Source of the DNA: UBA6054 sp963975575
Lineage (GTDB): Bacteria; Planctomycetota; Phycisphaerae; Phycisphaerales; UBA1924
Assembly (NCBI GenBank): GCA_963975575.1
Contig: CAXBHL010000004.1
Span: 124,001 to 188,000 of the forward strand
Length of the DNA stretch: 64,000 nt
Reading direction: 5' to 3'
Numbering within the stretch: the stretch's first letter is position 1; each line of letters starts with the position of its first letter. Shown here piece by piece: positions 45,927-55,462 of this stretch. The position numbers were made by a program, and so were the translations under genes. The notes beneath the pieces are model-generated. The model made no database searches, had not been told where the DNA came from, and saw only the letters and a program-made list of their open reading frames with translations.

Positions 45927-46332
45927 GATCTTCGAGGTCGCCGCGTTGATGCTCGGGCTGGCCTTCTGCCTGCTGGCGGGCGTGGGCATCCTGCGCATGC
46001 CGGACATCTACACCAGGATGCAGGCCTCGACCAAGGCGGGCACGCTGGGGATCGCCTGCATCATCGTGGCGGTGGCGGTGCACTTCGGCGACGCCATCAC
46101 CGCCCTGCAGGCCGGGCTGGTCATCGCGTTCCTGTTCCTGACCGCCCCGATCGCCTCGCACCTGATCGCCCGGTCCGTGTATTTCTACGGCAAGCGCGGC
46201 TGGGAGACCGGCGTGCTCGACGAGATGACCGACATGCAGATCATCAACCGCGCCCCGCCGCCCCCGGGCCGGCGCGACCCTGACCGCGCCGTCGGCGACA
46301 CACCCCCGGAAGAGGCCCCGGGGCGCGAATGA
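45916..46332 (+). CDS. mrpG: Na+/H+ antiporter subunit G (MrpG/MnhG)
   Basis: A 138-residue, three-helix subunit with the signature GVGILRMPDIYTRMQASTKAG and a third helix LTAPIASHLIARS. A Pro/Arg/Asp-rich tail follows. The ATG at 45916 overlaps mrpF. It is the last gene of the operon; the aminotransferase gene starts 31 nt later and may be cotranscribed. Confidence 0.94.
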   Translation: MLAEIFEVAALMLGLAFCLLAGVGILRMPDIYTRMQASTKAGTLGIACIIVAVAVHFGDAITALQAGLVIAFLFLTAPIASHLIARSVYFYGKRGWETGVLDEMTDMQIINRAPPPPGRRDPDRAVGDTPPEEAPGRE

Positions 46333-46363
46333 ACGCCCGGCGGGCGCGACCTAGCGTTGGCCC

Positions 46364-47260
46364 ATGACCGAAGTCTTCATCAACGGCGGGTTCGTGGCCC
46401 GGGACGACGCACGGGTGGGCGCGTTCGACGCGGGCCTGATGCACGCGGTGGGCCTGTTCGAGACCATGTCGGCCCGGAACACGCCCGATGGCGTGGTGAT
46501 CGAGCAGCTCGACGAACACCTCGACCGCCTGCAATCGTCGGCGTCGGAACTGGGCCTCAGCGACGACATGCGGACCGGCCCCTTGGGCGAGGCGATCGAG
46601 GAGACCGTCCGGCGCAGCGGGCACGAGCGCGCCCGCGTGCGCCTGACCGTCACGGGGGGCGACCTGAACATGCTCCGCTCCACCGGGCGGGGCGGGAACA
46701 CGCCCACGGTGCTCATCGACGCCCAGCCGGCGACGAAGTACCCAGGCGCGATGTTCGAGAAGGGCGTGATGGCGATGATCGCCGACGCCAAGGCCAACCC
46801 GCTGGACCCGATGGCGGGCCACAAGACGCTCAACTACTGGTGGCGCCTGCGGGAGCTGCAGAAGGCCGCGGCCAGGGCGGCGGGCGAGGCCATCGTGCTG
46901 CAGGTCTCCAACCACCTCTGCGGGGGGTGCGTGTCGAACATCTTCGTGGTCTCGGGCCAGACGCTGATCACCCCGATTGCGCGGGGTGAGGAGCAGGAAG
47001 TCGGCGGCAAGGCGTCCATCCCCAGCCCCGTGCTGCCCGGCATCACGCGGGCGCGGGTGCTGAAAGAGGCGAAAAAGATGGGCCTGGCCGTCGAGCGGCG
47101 GATGATGGGCATCGGCGACGTGCTCGATGCGGACGAGGTGTTCCTGACCAACTCGAGCTGGGGCGTGCTGCCGGTGACGAGCGTGGAGGCCGAGCCGATC
47201 GGCGACGGAGAGGTGGGGGCGGTGAGCCGGGGGATGCGCGAGCGGATCAGTCCCGTTTGA
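46364..47260 (+). CDS. Class IV PLP-dependent aminotransferase (IlvE/PabC-like)
   Basis: A 298-residue fold-type IV enzyme. The PLP lysine is in GHKTLNYWWR (about K154), the phosphate-binding region in SNIFVVSGQTLITP and LPGITRARVLKEA, and the family Glu in ADEVFLTNSSWGVLPV. These features fit branched-chain aminotransferase, D-amino-acid aminotransferase or aminodeoxychorismate lyase; the substrate class cannot be fixed. An unusual CGGC stretch (HLCGGCVSNIF) replaces the common E-x-x-xSN context just before SNIF. It ends overlapping the opposite-strand small membrane gene by 14 bp. Confidence 0.85.
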   Translation: MTEVFINGGFVARDDARVGAFDAGLMHAVGLFETMSARNTPDGVVIEQLDEHLDRLQSSASELGLSDDMRTGPLGEAIEETVRRSGHERARVRLTVTGGDLNMLRSTGRGGNTPTVLIDAQPATKYPGAMFEKGVMAMIADAKANPLDPMAGHKTLNYWWRLRELQKAAARAAGEAIVLQVSNHLCGGCVSNIFVVSGQTLITPIARGEEQEVGGKASIPSPVLPGITRARVLKEAKKMGLAVERRMMGIGDVLDADEVFLTNSSWGVLPVTSVEAEPIGDGEVGAVSRGMRERISPV

Positions 47261-47537
47261 CCACCCGCACGTTCCGGCGCCCGTCGAACGCCCCGTTCGG
47301 CTGGCGGGCCCGGAACCACTTCGCCCGCACCCACATCACGCCCAGCGTGATCAGGAACGCGGCGGTGGCGATGATCGCCAGCGGGATGAAGATGATCAGC
47401 CCCAGCGCGATCAGGCCCAGGATGATCAGCAGCACGACAAACTGGGCCAGCAGCGCGGGCACGCCGGCCGAGCGGCCGGTCTGCCGCGTGAAGCGCACGC
47501 GGAACGCGTCGGGTGATCGGGGGCCTTGCGGGTCCAT
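47247..47537 (-). CDS. Small membrane protein, unknown function
   Basis: A 96-residue protein with a polar N-terminus, a long hydrophobic region that can make two helices (LLAQFVVLLIILGLIALGLI, ATAAFLITLGVMWV), and a basic C-terminus (RRNVRVVKRD). The positive-inside pattern puts the tail in the cytoplasm. No family is recognised. It is convergent with the aminotransferase gene. Confidence 0.6.
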   Translation of the reverse strand: MDPQGPRSPDAFRVRFTRQTGRSAGVPALLAQFVVLLIILGLIALGLIIFIPLAIIATAAFLITLGVMWVRAKWFRARQPNGAFDGRRNVRVVKRD

Positions 47538-47665
47538 CGGGCAATGGTACGGTGGAAGGCCCCGGCGATTTCATGCACCGGCGTGCGAACACGGGGGGAT
47601 CGCCCGGTTCGGCCCGCGCGGGCGTGGAAATCGGGTGGAAGGTCGAACCGACAGGCGGGTTCGAT

Positions 47666-47671
47666 TATGAT
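47666..47671 (+). promoter_or_regulatory. Candidate -10 (TATGAT) for dnaE
   Basis: TATGAT lies ~54 nt upstream of the dnaE start at 47725. The -35 region (around 47643) is a weak match. Confidence 0.4.
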
Positions 47672-47724
47672 CTCCGCTGGGCGGTTGATGGACGATCGAC
47701 GGGCCGGTGGAAAGGGGTTTGTTT

Positions 47725-50700
47725 GTGTCTGAGGGCGTGACCCGGGGCTCGTTTGTTCACCTGCACCTCCACTCGGAGTACTCGCTGCTCGACGGCGGGA
47801 ACCGGGTGGACAAGCTGGTCAAGCGGGTCAAGGAACTGGGGATGCACGCCGTGGCGGTCACCGACCACGGCAACATGCACGCCGCGGCCGCGTTCTGGGA
47901 CACCGCCCGCAAGCACGGCATCAAACCCATTCTGGGGGTCGAGGCGTACGTGGCCGCGGGGGATCGGCGGGACCGGACCTACACCGGCGTGTCCGACGGC
48001 GGCTACCACCTGGTGCTGCTGGCCGAGAACGCCAAGGGGTGGGAGAACCTGCTCTACCTGTGCTCGGAGGCGTACCTCACCGGGTTCTACTTCAAGCCGC
48101 GGATGGACCGGGAGATCCTCGAGAAGCACTCCGAGGGCCTGATCGCCATCAACGGGCACCTGGGCTCTGAACTCGCCTTCCACCTGGTCAAGTACGAGGA
48201 AACGCGCGATAAGGCCCATTGGGACGCGGCGGTCGCGGTGGCCAAGTGGCACGCGTCGGTGTTCAAGGGCACGGACAAGGGCCCGGGGTTTTATGTCGAG
48301 ATCCAGCACCACATCGGGCTGCAGAACTCGATCAACCCGCACCTGATCCGCCTGGCGCGCGAACTCGACCTGCCGCTGGTGTGCGACAACGACAGCCACT
48401 TCCTGCTCGACACCGACCACGACGCGCACGACACGCTGATCTGCATCTCCACCGGCAAGGTCAAGAACGACCCGGACCGGATGCGCTACCCGACCGAGCT
48501 GTACGTCAAGGGCCCGGAGGAGATGGAAGAAATCTTCCACTCCGACACGTACAACAACGAGAAGTTCGGCGAGGCCGGCAGGGAGGCGATGGCCAACACC
48601 GTCGCCATCGCCGACCGGTGCGACGTGGACCTGCCGGTGGGCGCCAACCACGCGCCGGTGGTGGTGGTCAAGGCCCCGCCCAAGAGCAAGCTGCCCAGGC
48701 ACGGCGACGCGAAGTTCGACGGCGACCTGACGGCCTGGTTCACCGAGTTCTGCGCCCAGTTCAACCTCGACCCGGCGACCGACCCGGGCCTGAAGCAGGA
48801 AGAACTCAAGAAAGACTGCGACAAAGCCCTCCGCCTGCTGTCCGAGGCGGGCATGGTGTGGCGGTACGGGCCAGGCATTCTCGAGCACCGGCACGAAGAG
48901 ATCGAGGGCACCGACGACGCGAAGGCGAAGCGGGACGCGATCGGCGACCCGGCGGCCAAGGCCGGCTTCGACAAGTGGGCCCGGCTCAACCGCGAGCTGA
49001 AGATCCTCGCCGACAAGCTGATCTCGGCCTACTTCTTGATCGTGTGGGACTTCGTCAACTGGGGGCGGCAGCGGGGCATCCCGGCCAACGCCCGTGGTTC
49101 GGGCGTGGGCACGATGGTCGGCTACGTGCTGGGCCTGTCCAACGCCTGCCCGGTGCACTACGGCCTGCTGTTCGAGCGGTTCACCGACCCAGACCGGGCG
49201 GAGTATCCGGATATCGATATCGACCTGTGCCAGGACGGTCGCGGCGACGTGATCAACTACGTGCGCGAGAAGTACGGGCACGTGGCGCAGATCATCACCT
49301 TCGGGACGCTCAAGGCCCGGGCCGCGATCCGCGACGTGGCCCGCGTGCTGGAGATGCCGCTGGGCGAGGCCGACAAGCTCGCCAAGATGGTGCCCGAAGA
49401 ACTCAACATCACGCTGGACAAGGCGCTCGAGCAGGAGCCGGACCTCAAGGCGTGGTACGACCGCGACGAGACGGTGCGCCGCGTGATCGACACGGGGCGC
49501 ACCTTCGAGGGCCAGGCCCGGCACTCGTCGGTCCACGCCGCGGGCGTGATCGTGGCCACGCGTCCGCTGCACGAGGTCGTCCCGCTCTACAAGGCCCCGC
49601 AGGCGGCCGAGAACGAGATCGTCACGCAGTGGGACGGGCCCACCTGCGAGAAGATGGGCCTGCTGAAGATGGACTTCCTGGGCCTGCGCACGCTCAGCGT
49701 GATCGAGCGGGCCAAGCTGCTCATCCGCGAGACGCTGCCGCGGGAAGAGATCTACCGCGCCGTGGGCCGCACGCGGGGCGACGGCGGGGCGGACCCATTG
49801 GACCTGGAGCGCCTGGAGTACGGCGACCAGCGGGTGTTCGAACTGTTCCGCCGGGGCGACACGACGGGCGTGTTCCAGTTCGAATCCGGCGGCATGCGCC
49901 GCCTGCTGACCGAGATGAAGCCCGACCGGCTGGAAGATTTGATCGCCGCCAACGCCCTGTTCCGCCCCGGCCCGATGGACCTGATCCCCGATTACAACCG
50001 GCGCAAGCACGGCCAGGACACCGTGCCGAAGGTCCACCCCATCGTCGACAAGTTCACCGACGAGACCTACGGCGTGATGGTCTACCAGGAACAGGTCATG
50101 CAGATCGTGCACGAGCTGGGCGGCATCCCGCTGCGCTCGGCGTACGGCCTCATCAAGGCGATCAGCAAGAAGAAGGAAAAGATCATCGCCGGCGAGCGCC
50201 CCAAGTTCGTCGAGGGCGCGGGCAAGCAGGGCCTGCCGGCCAAGCAGGCCGAGGAACTCTTTGAGTTGATCCTCAAGTTCGCCGGCTACGGCTTCAACAA
50301 GTCGCACTCGACCGGCTACGCCATCGTGGCCTACCAGACGGCCTATCTGAAGACCTTCTTCCCCGCCCACTACATGGCCGCGTTCCTGACCTTCGAGAGC
50401 CAGGCCCAGAAGGTCAGCGACTGGATCCCGTACCTGGAAGACTGCAAACGCACCCGCTCGATCGACCCGCTCAACGGCAACACCGTGCGCGCGGGCGTGG
50501 AAGTCATGCCCCCGGACGTGAACCTGTCGCGGGCGGACTTCTTCGTGGTCTACACGAAAGACGAGCCCCGCCGGGCCGACGCGGGCCAGATCCGCTTTGG
50601 CATGCGGGCGATCAAGGGCGCGGGCGCCAAAGCGATCGAGGCGATCGTGTCGGAAAGAGACGGAGAGTCGGAGAGACGAAGAGACGGAGTGATGCCGGAC

Positions 50701-51726
50701 GCGAAGCCGTTCACCTCCATGTTCGACTTCTGCGAGCGGGTCCCGTCGAGCATCGTCAACAAGGCGACGATCGAGGCGCTGGTCAAGGCCGGCGCGTTCG
50801 ACTCGCTGCACGGGCGCGACGCGCGGTCGTCGATGGTGGCCACCATCGAGCAGGCCGTCACCGCGGGCCAGAAGATCGCCGCCGACAAGGCCGCGGGCCA
50901 GGGTGCGCTCTTCGGCGGCGGGGGATTCGGCGACGCCGAGCCGGCCGCGGGCAGCGCCGAGGCCACCCCCCTGACCCGGATGGATCCATGGCCCGAGGCC
51001 GAGACGCTCAAGCAGGAGAAGGAAACACTCGGCTTCTACGTCTCCAGCCACCCGCTGGAGGAGTGGGGCAACTGGGCCCGCGCCTTCACGCCGCTGAAAC
51101 TGGCGAGCCTGAAGGACCTGCCGCAGGACAAGCGCGTGATTGTGGCCGCGATGGTGCAGAGCGTGCGGACGATCATCGTCAAGAACGGACGCAGCGCGGG
51201 CCAGAAGATGGCCATCCTCACCGTCGAAGACTCCGGCGGCACCGCCGACGCGGTGCTGTTCGCCAACGTCTACCAGCAGTTCGGCCACCTGTTCGAGTCC
51301 GACCAACCGAAGTTCTTCATGGGCCGGCTCGACCACTCACGCGGCGACCCGCAGATCATCGTCGACCGGCTCGTGCCCATCGACGGCCACCCGCTCGAGC
51401 AGGGCACCATCCAGGTCATGCTCCGCGCCCAACGCCTCAACGGCTCCGCGCCCGCCAAGGCCGCCGCCGTGCGCGACATCCTCAGCGAACAGCCCGACCC
51501 CAACGACCTCTCCCTCGGCAAGAGCCCCCGCCCGGTCGAGCTGATCATCGAGACCGACGACGCCTGGGTGCTGGTGGACCCCAAGGGCCTCAGGCACGCC
51601 CAGCTCCGCCCCGATCTGGTCCGGCGCCTGTGCGACGAACTCGGCGACGACTCCGTCCGCCTCGCGGGCGGCGTGTCGATCGAGCTGAACAAGGACGACC
51701 GGCGCAAGCAGTACGCGAAGGGCTGA
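47725..51726 (+). CDS. dnaE: DNA polymerase III subunit alpha (DnaE)
   Basis: About 1333 residues, the replicative polymerase. The PHP domain (HLHLHSEYSLLDG, TDHGNMHAAAAF) retains metal-binding residues. The palm carries the first two catalytic aspartates in YPDIDIDLCQDGRGDV and the third in LKMDFLGLRTL. Finger, thumb, HhH and OB regions follow (ILTVEDSGGTADAVLFANVY). The start is GTG at 47725 with GGAAAGGGG upstream; an in-frame GTG at 47707 is the alternative. At 50649-50695 a purine-rich repetitive insert encodes SERDGESERRRDG, absent from typical DnaE just before FTSMFDFCERV. Confidence 0.97.
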   Translation: MSEGVTRGSFVHLHLHSEYSLLDGGNRVDKLVKRVKELGMHAVAVTDHGNMHAAAAFWDTARKHGIKPILGVEAYVAAGDRRDRTYTGVSDGGYHLVLLAENAKGWENLLYLCSEAYLTGFYFKPRMDREILEKHSEGLIAINGHLGSELAFHLVKYEETRDKAHWDAAVAVAKWHASVFKGTDKGPGFYVEIQHHIGLQNSINPHLIRLARELDLPLVCDNDSHFLLDTDHDAHDTLICISTGKVKNDPDRMRYPTELYVKGPEEMEEIFHSDTYNNEKFGEAGREAMANTVAIADRCDVDLPVGANHAPVVVVKAPPKSKLPRHGDAKFDGDLTAWFTEFCAQFNLDPATDPGLKQEELKKDCDKALRLLSEAGMVWRYGPGILEHRHEEIEGTDDAKAKRDAIGDPAAKAGFDKWARLNRELKILADKLISAYFLIVWDFVNWGRQRGIPANARGSGVGTMVGYVLGLSNACPVHYGLLFERFTDPDRAEYPDIDIDLCQDGRGDVINYVREKYGHVAQIITFGTLKARAAIRDVARVLEMPLGEADKLAKMVPEELNITLDKALEQEPDLKAWYDRDETVRRVIDTGRTFEGQARHSSVHAAGVIVATRPLHEVVPLYKAPQAAENEIVTQWDGPTCEKMGLLKMDFLGLRTLSVIERAKLLIRETLPREEIYRAVGRTRGDGGADPLDLERLEYGDQRVFELFRRGDTTGVFQFESGGMRRLLTEMKPDRLEDLIAANALFRPGPMDLIPDYNRRKHGQDTVPKVHPIVDKFTDETYGVMVYQEQVMQIVHELGGIPLRSAYGLIKAISKKKEKIIAGERPKFVEGAGKQGLPAKQAEELFELILKFAGYGFNKSHSTGYAIVAYQTAYLKTFFPAHYMAAFLTFESQAQKVSDWIPYLEDCKRTRSIDPLNGNTVRAGVEVMPPDVNLSRADFFVVYTKDEPRRADAGQIRFGMRAIKGAGAKAIEAIVSERDGESERRRDGVMPDAKPFTSMFDFCERVPSSIVNKATIEALVKAGAFDSLHGRDARSSMVATIEQAVTAGQKIAADKAAGQGALFGGGGFGDAEPAAGSAEATPLTRMDPWPEAETLKQEKETLGFYVSSHPLEEWGNWARAFTPLKLASLKDLPQDKRVIVAAMVQSVRTIIVKNGRSAGQKMAILTVEDSGGTADAVLFANVYQQFGHLFESDQPKFFMGRLDHSRGDPQIIVDRLVPIDGHPLEQGTIQVMLRAQRLNGSAPAKAAAVRDILSEQPDPNDLSLGKSPRPVELIIETDDAWVLVDPKGLRHAQLRPDLVRRLCDELGDDSVRLAGGVSIELNKDDRRKQYAKG

Positions 51727-51728
51727 GA

Positions 51729-52721
51729 TCAGCCGGCGGACGCGGCCTTGCCGCACTCCGGGCAGACCGGCTCCGCCAACCCCGCGAGGTCATAGTTGCA
51801 GTGCTGACAGTGGCCTTCGGGATAGAGCCGGCAGGTGCGGCGGGTGACGATGCACATGATCAGCAGCGTGATCGCCGCGGCCGGGATGCCCAGCAGGGGG
51901 AAGATCGCACTGCCGATTACGCCCGTGCCCATCGCCGGCAGGAAGATCCGCGGCACGGATCGGTCGAGCCTTGTGCTCGCGGGGATCGTGCTGGAAACCA
52001 CGGCCGCGAACAGGCCGAGCACCATGCCGAATCCCTGAACAAACGCCAACGCTACGAGCAAGCCGGGCAGATCGGTCGAATCGAAGCTGCCGCCGCCGTA
52101 CACAACAAAGGTTCCGATCAGCCCAAGCGCCGCGGTCCAACCCCCCGTCATGATAGAGAGTCCGAGCAACGCGACACCCTTGTCCCCGTTCGAAGCCTCG
52201 TGCGGACTCCAGTCGGCGTCGGTTGATCCGAGCCTCCAGTGGACCGCGAACAGCATGATCACTGCCGGGATCAGGTGGAGCACGACGAGTCCCCCGAAGA
52301 CGCCGATCAGGAATGTCGCGTACGTGTCGTACTCCTGCGCCTCGTCCGGTCCCTGTATCATGAGCCCGATCACCATCCCCCACACCGGGTTGATCGCCAA
52401 CGCAACGATCGTGTTGCGTTCAACGCGGCTCACCGGCCCGCCCACCAGCCACGCCATGCTGAACAGCACCACGGCCGTCGCCGCGACGATGGCCGAGAGG
52501 CCCGCCAACCAGTGATGGGCGGTCGCGCCGGCTGCCACCGGCAGGCCCAGCCACAGCCCCGCGCCGGTGACCACCTGGGCCAACGCCAGTCCGACGCACA
52601 ACAGCCGGATCTGCCAGTTGGTCAACGCCCGCGGTCGCGACAGAGGACCCCGCGTCGTTCCCGAAACAACGCCAGGCTCCGGCTCGGTCCCCGGGGTCGA
52701 TCTGTCGGGCGTTTCGTCCAT
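51729..52721 (-). CDS. Membrane protein with C-terminal zinc ribbon (planctomycete-type)
   Basis: A 330-residue protein with about seven to eight helices and a C-terminal ribbon CQHCNYDLAGLAEPVCPECGK. The N-terminal ~30 residues are polar and Pro/Thr-rich. Function unknown. The start at 52721 is the first ATG giving a sensible N-terminus. It shares the ribbon type with the proteins at 18.9 and 55.6 kb. It ends 2 bp from the dnaE stop, tail to tail. Confidence 0.75.
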   Translation of the reverse strand: MDETPDRSTPGTEPEPGVVSGTTRGPLSRPRALTNWQIRLLCVGLALAQVVTGAGLWLGLPVAAGATAHHWLAGLSAIVAATAVVLFSMAWLVGGPVSRVERNTIVALAINPVWGMVIGLMIQGPDEAQEYDTYATFLIGVFGGLVVLHLIPAVIMLFAVHWRLGSTDADWSPHEASNGDKGVALLGLSIMTGGWTAALGLIGTFVVYGGGSFDSTDLPGLLVALAFVQGFGMVLGLFAAVVSSTIPASTRLDRSVPRIFLPAMGTGVIGSAIFPLLGIPAAAITLLIMCIVTRRTCRLYPEGHCQHCNYDLAGLAEPVCPECGKAASAG

Positions 52722-52873
52722 CGGGCGTATTCTGGCATGCTGCGGGATTGCCCGCCCATGGCGGCTTGCTCGGCGCCCAGAAACACCGTACAAGAACCGT
52801 ATATATAGGATAGACGCCGGTTCAAATGCACGCGTTGTTGCAAATGGGCCTCTCAAATCAAAGCAAACACCGA

Positions 52874-52879
52874 TATTCT
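52874..52879 (+). promoter_or_regulatory. Candidate -10 for the Fic gene (possible leaderless start)
   Basis: TATTCT ends 7 nt before the ATG at 52887, inside an A/T-rich leader. No Shine-Dalgarno sequence is visible, so a leaderless mRNA is plausible. Confidence 0.3.
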
Positions 52880-52886
52880 TTCAATT

Positions 52887-54149
52887 ATGCCCCTCCTTTC
52901 CAAGCCCGCTTCCATGGACCCCGCCCGCTTCGGGCCCAGTGCCCCCGGGCGCCTGGTGCCGGTCACGCTGCGCCGGGTGGTCCTCGGGCGTCCGGGTTCG
53001 GGGCGGGCGGGGGACATCGAGTCCGTCGCGGCCCACGCCTTCGTGCCCGACCCGCTGCCGCCGAAGATCGACTGGCGGGCCATCAAGGCCGACCTGTTCG
53101 ACGAGCTGTCCAACGCGGCGGCCGCCCTGGCCCGCGTCAACGGACTGACCCAGGGCGTGCCCAACGCCAGCATCCTCCGCCAAGCCCTCTGGCTGCGCGA
53201 GGCCAAGCTCTCCAGCCAGATCGAGAACATCCACACCACCGCGCTGGACATGGTCCTGGCCGGCTCGGGCATCAGCGGCTACCAGGCCAACCCGGGCAGG
53301 GAGGCCTGGAACGCGGTGGACGCCGTGCGCCTGGGGCTCGAGTCCGACCTGCCCTTCAGCGGGCGGCTGATCCGCGACATGCACAAGGCCCTGCTCGTCG
53401 GCGTGCGGGGCGAGCAGTCCGACCCGGGCTCGTACCGCGACGGGCTGGTGTACATCGGCTCGGCCGAGGACCCCGGCGGGGCGCGGTTCATCCCTCCGCC
53501 GCAGAAGGACGGCGAGCGCCTGGTCGACGCGGCCATGGACGACCTCGAACGCTTCGCCAACGCAAACTGGCCCGACATTCCCGCCCTGGCCTGCGTGGCG
53601 ATGATGCACTACCAGTTCGAGGCCATCCACCCCTTCCGTGACGGCAACGGGCGCATCGGGCGGGCGCTCATCCTCCACCAGCTCTGCCGGCGCGGGTTGC
53701 TCGACCTGCCCGTGGTCTCGCCCAGCGGGCACTTCCACCGCCACAAGCGCGACTACGTGGACGGGATGTTCGCCGTGTCCGCCGATGGCGCGTGGGCCGA
53801 CTGGATCCGCTTCTTCGCCCGCGGCATCGAGACCGAGGCCGTTACCGCCCGCGTGCTGGCCGAGCGGATCATCGCCCTGCACCGGGGATGGTCCGACGCG
53901 CTCATCGAGAAGGACGCGCCGGCCCGTCTGATGCGCCTGCTCGACAAGGTCTTCGAACACCCGGTGGTCTCCGCCCGGTCGGTGTCCGAGCACCTGGGCG
54001 TGAGCAACCCGACCGCACGCAAGGACATCGAGCTGTTCGAAACGCTCGGCGTGCTCGCCCCGACTTCGGAGGCCAGCTACGGGCGCACCTGGTTCTGCCC
54101 GGGGCTGATGCGGATCATCGAGACGGACTCGGTCACCGGCGCGATCTAG
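52887..54149 (+). CDS. Fic/DOC family AMP-transferase with self-inhibitory motif and C-terminal winged helix
   Basis: A 420-residue Fic protein. The catalytic motif HPFRDGNGRIGR starts at about H248. The N-terminal inhibitory helix is SSQIENIHTT (110-119), matching the class II (S/T)xxxE(G/N) motif that keeps the enzyme off. The C-terminal ~100 residues contain a winged helix (SARSVSEHLGVSNPTARKDI). Fic enzymes transfer AMP to Ser/Thr/Tyr of target proteins. There is no antitoxin gene nearby, consistent with in-cis inhibition. The leader (52790-52886) is strikingly A/T-rich. DUF2254 follows 50 bp downstream. Confidence 0.93.
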   Translation: MPLLSKPASMDPARFGPSAPGRLVPVTLRRVVLGRPGSGRAGDIESVAAHAFVPDPLPPKIDWRAIKADLFDELSNAAAALARVNGLTQGVPNASILRQALWLREAKLSSQIENIHTTALDMVLAGSGISGYQANPGREAWNAVDAVRLGLESDLPFSGRLIRDMHKALLVGVRGEQSDPGSYRDGLVYIGSAEDPGGARFIPPPQKDGERLVDAAMDDLERFANANWPDIPALACVAMMHYQFEAIHPFRDGNGRIGRALILHQLCRRGLLDLPVVSPSGHFHRHKRDYVDGMFAVSADGAWADWIRFFARGIETEAVTARVLAERIIALHRGWSDALIEKDAPARLMRLLDKVFEHPVVSARSVSEHLGVSNPTARKDIELFETLGVLAPTSEASYGRTWFCPGLMRIIETDSVTGAI

Positions 54150-54199
54150 CGGATCCGGAGCGTTTGCTAGACTCTGCGCGGGGCGCACCGGAGGTTCGC

Positions 54200-55462
54200 A
54201 TGTTCAGCCGCCTGCACTTCTATCTCAACCGTCTGACCGAGCGCCTCTGGGTCCGGCCGCTGCTGATGTGCCTGATCTCGGTCGCGGGCGCGTTCGTGGC
54301 CAAGCTGTACGAGTACACGCCGATGGCGGACGCCACGCCGACGCTCTCGTACGACTCGGTCAAGGTGCTCCTGACGACGATGGCGGGGAGCATGCTGGTC
54401 ATCGCGACATTCGCGGTCGGATCGATGGTGGCCTCGTACGCGTCGGCCGCCACCAAGGCGACGCCGCGGACCTTCCCGCTGGTGGTCTCCGACGACGCCT
54501 CGCAGAACGCGCTGTCGATCTTCATGGGCGCGTTCATCTTCAGCCTGATCGCGCTGCTGGTGCTCGAGAACGACTTCTACACAGATCCGGGGCGCACCGC
54601 GCTGCTCGCCCTCGTGGTCATCGTGTTCGGCGTGGTGGTCGTGACCTTCGTCCGCTGGGTCGACAGCATCGCGCGGCTGGGACGCCTGGGCACCATCATC
54701 GACAAGACCGAACGGGTGACCGAAAAGGCCCTCGTCCGCCGCCGGGACGAGCCGCGGATGCGGTGCGCGCCGGTCGGCGATGACGCGGGCGCGGGCGTGC
54801 CAATCACGGCCGGCACGATCGGCTATGTGCAGCAGGTCTCGGTCGACGCCCTGCAGCGGGCGGCGGAGGAGGCGGGCGTGCGCATCCGCGTGCTGGCCTT
54901 GCCCGGCGCGTTCGTGGGCCCGGGTCGCGACCTGGCCCGCGTCATCGGCGGCTCGCCCGATCAGCCGGCCTGCGACGACGAGGACACGCTGGCCGACTGC
55001 GTCCGCGCCGCCTTCCGCGTCGGCTCGCGCCGCACCTTCGACGACGACCCGCGATTCGGCCTGATCGTGCTCGCCGAGATCGCCGACCGGGCCCTCTCGC
55101 CGGGCATCAACGATCCCGGCACGGCCATCGACATCATCGGCTCGATGGTCCGCCTGTTCGCGATCTGGGCGGAGGAGCCCGACGCCGGCTGCGGCGAGGT
55201 CAAGTTCGACCGCGTCGAGGTGCCCGAGCTGGCCGCCATCGACCTGCTCGACGACGCGTTCACCCCCATCGCCCGCGACGGCGCGGCGATGCTGGAGGTC
55301 GCGGTGCGGGTCCAGAAGGCGCTCGCGTCCATCGCGGCCATCGGGCGTCCGGACCTGCGCGAGGGCGCCGTGCGCCACGCCCGCGTCGCGCTGGAACGGG
55401 CGGAAGAGGCGATGACCCACGCCGCCGACATCCGCGCGGTGCGCGAGGCGTCGGCGGGCTGA
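54200..55462 (+). CDS. DUF2254 membrane protein
   Basis: A 420-residue predicted membrane protein. Four helices lie in the first ~160 residues (LMCLISVAGAFVAKLYEY, a long segment with TFAVGSMVASYASAATKATP, then two more). A ~250-residue soluble region follows (TAGTIGYVQQVSVDALQRAA, DDPRFGLIVLAEIADRALSPG, INDPGTAIDIIG). These match DUF2254, whose function is unknown. GGAGGTTCGC precedes the ATG at 54200. It may be cotranscribed with the fic gene. Confidence 0.85.
   Translation: MFSRLHFYLNRLTERLWVRPLLMCLISVAGAFVAKLYEYTPMADATPTLSYDSVKVLLTTMAGSMLVIATFAVGSMVASYASAATKATPRTFPLVVSDDASQNALSIFMGAFIFSLIALLVLENDFYTDPGRTALLALVVIVFGVVVVTFVRWVDSIARLGRLGTIIDKTERVTEKALVRRRDEPRMRCAPVGDDAGAGVPITAGTIGYVQQVSVDALQRAAEEAGVRIRVLALPGAFVGPGRDLARVIGGSPDQPACDDEDTLADCVRAAFRVGSRRTFDDDPRFGLIVLAEIADRALSPGINDPGTAIDIIGSMVRLFAIWAEEPDAGCGEVKFDRVEVPELAAIDLLDDAFTPIARDGAAMLEVAVRVQKALASIAAIGRPDLREGAVRHARVALERAEEAMTHAADIRAVREASAG

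Noticed and set aside
49878..49887. GTTCGAATCC, resembling a tRNA T-loop
   Set aside because: It lies in dnaE coding sequence (VFQFESGGM) and has no acceptor or anticodon stem around it.
47665..51336. A 1223-codon frame on the minus strand opposite dnaE
   Set aside because: It is antisense to a fully recognisable polymerase, has shadow composition (His/Asp/Arg/Val) and no motif.
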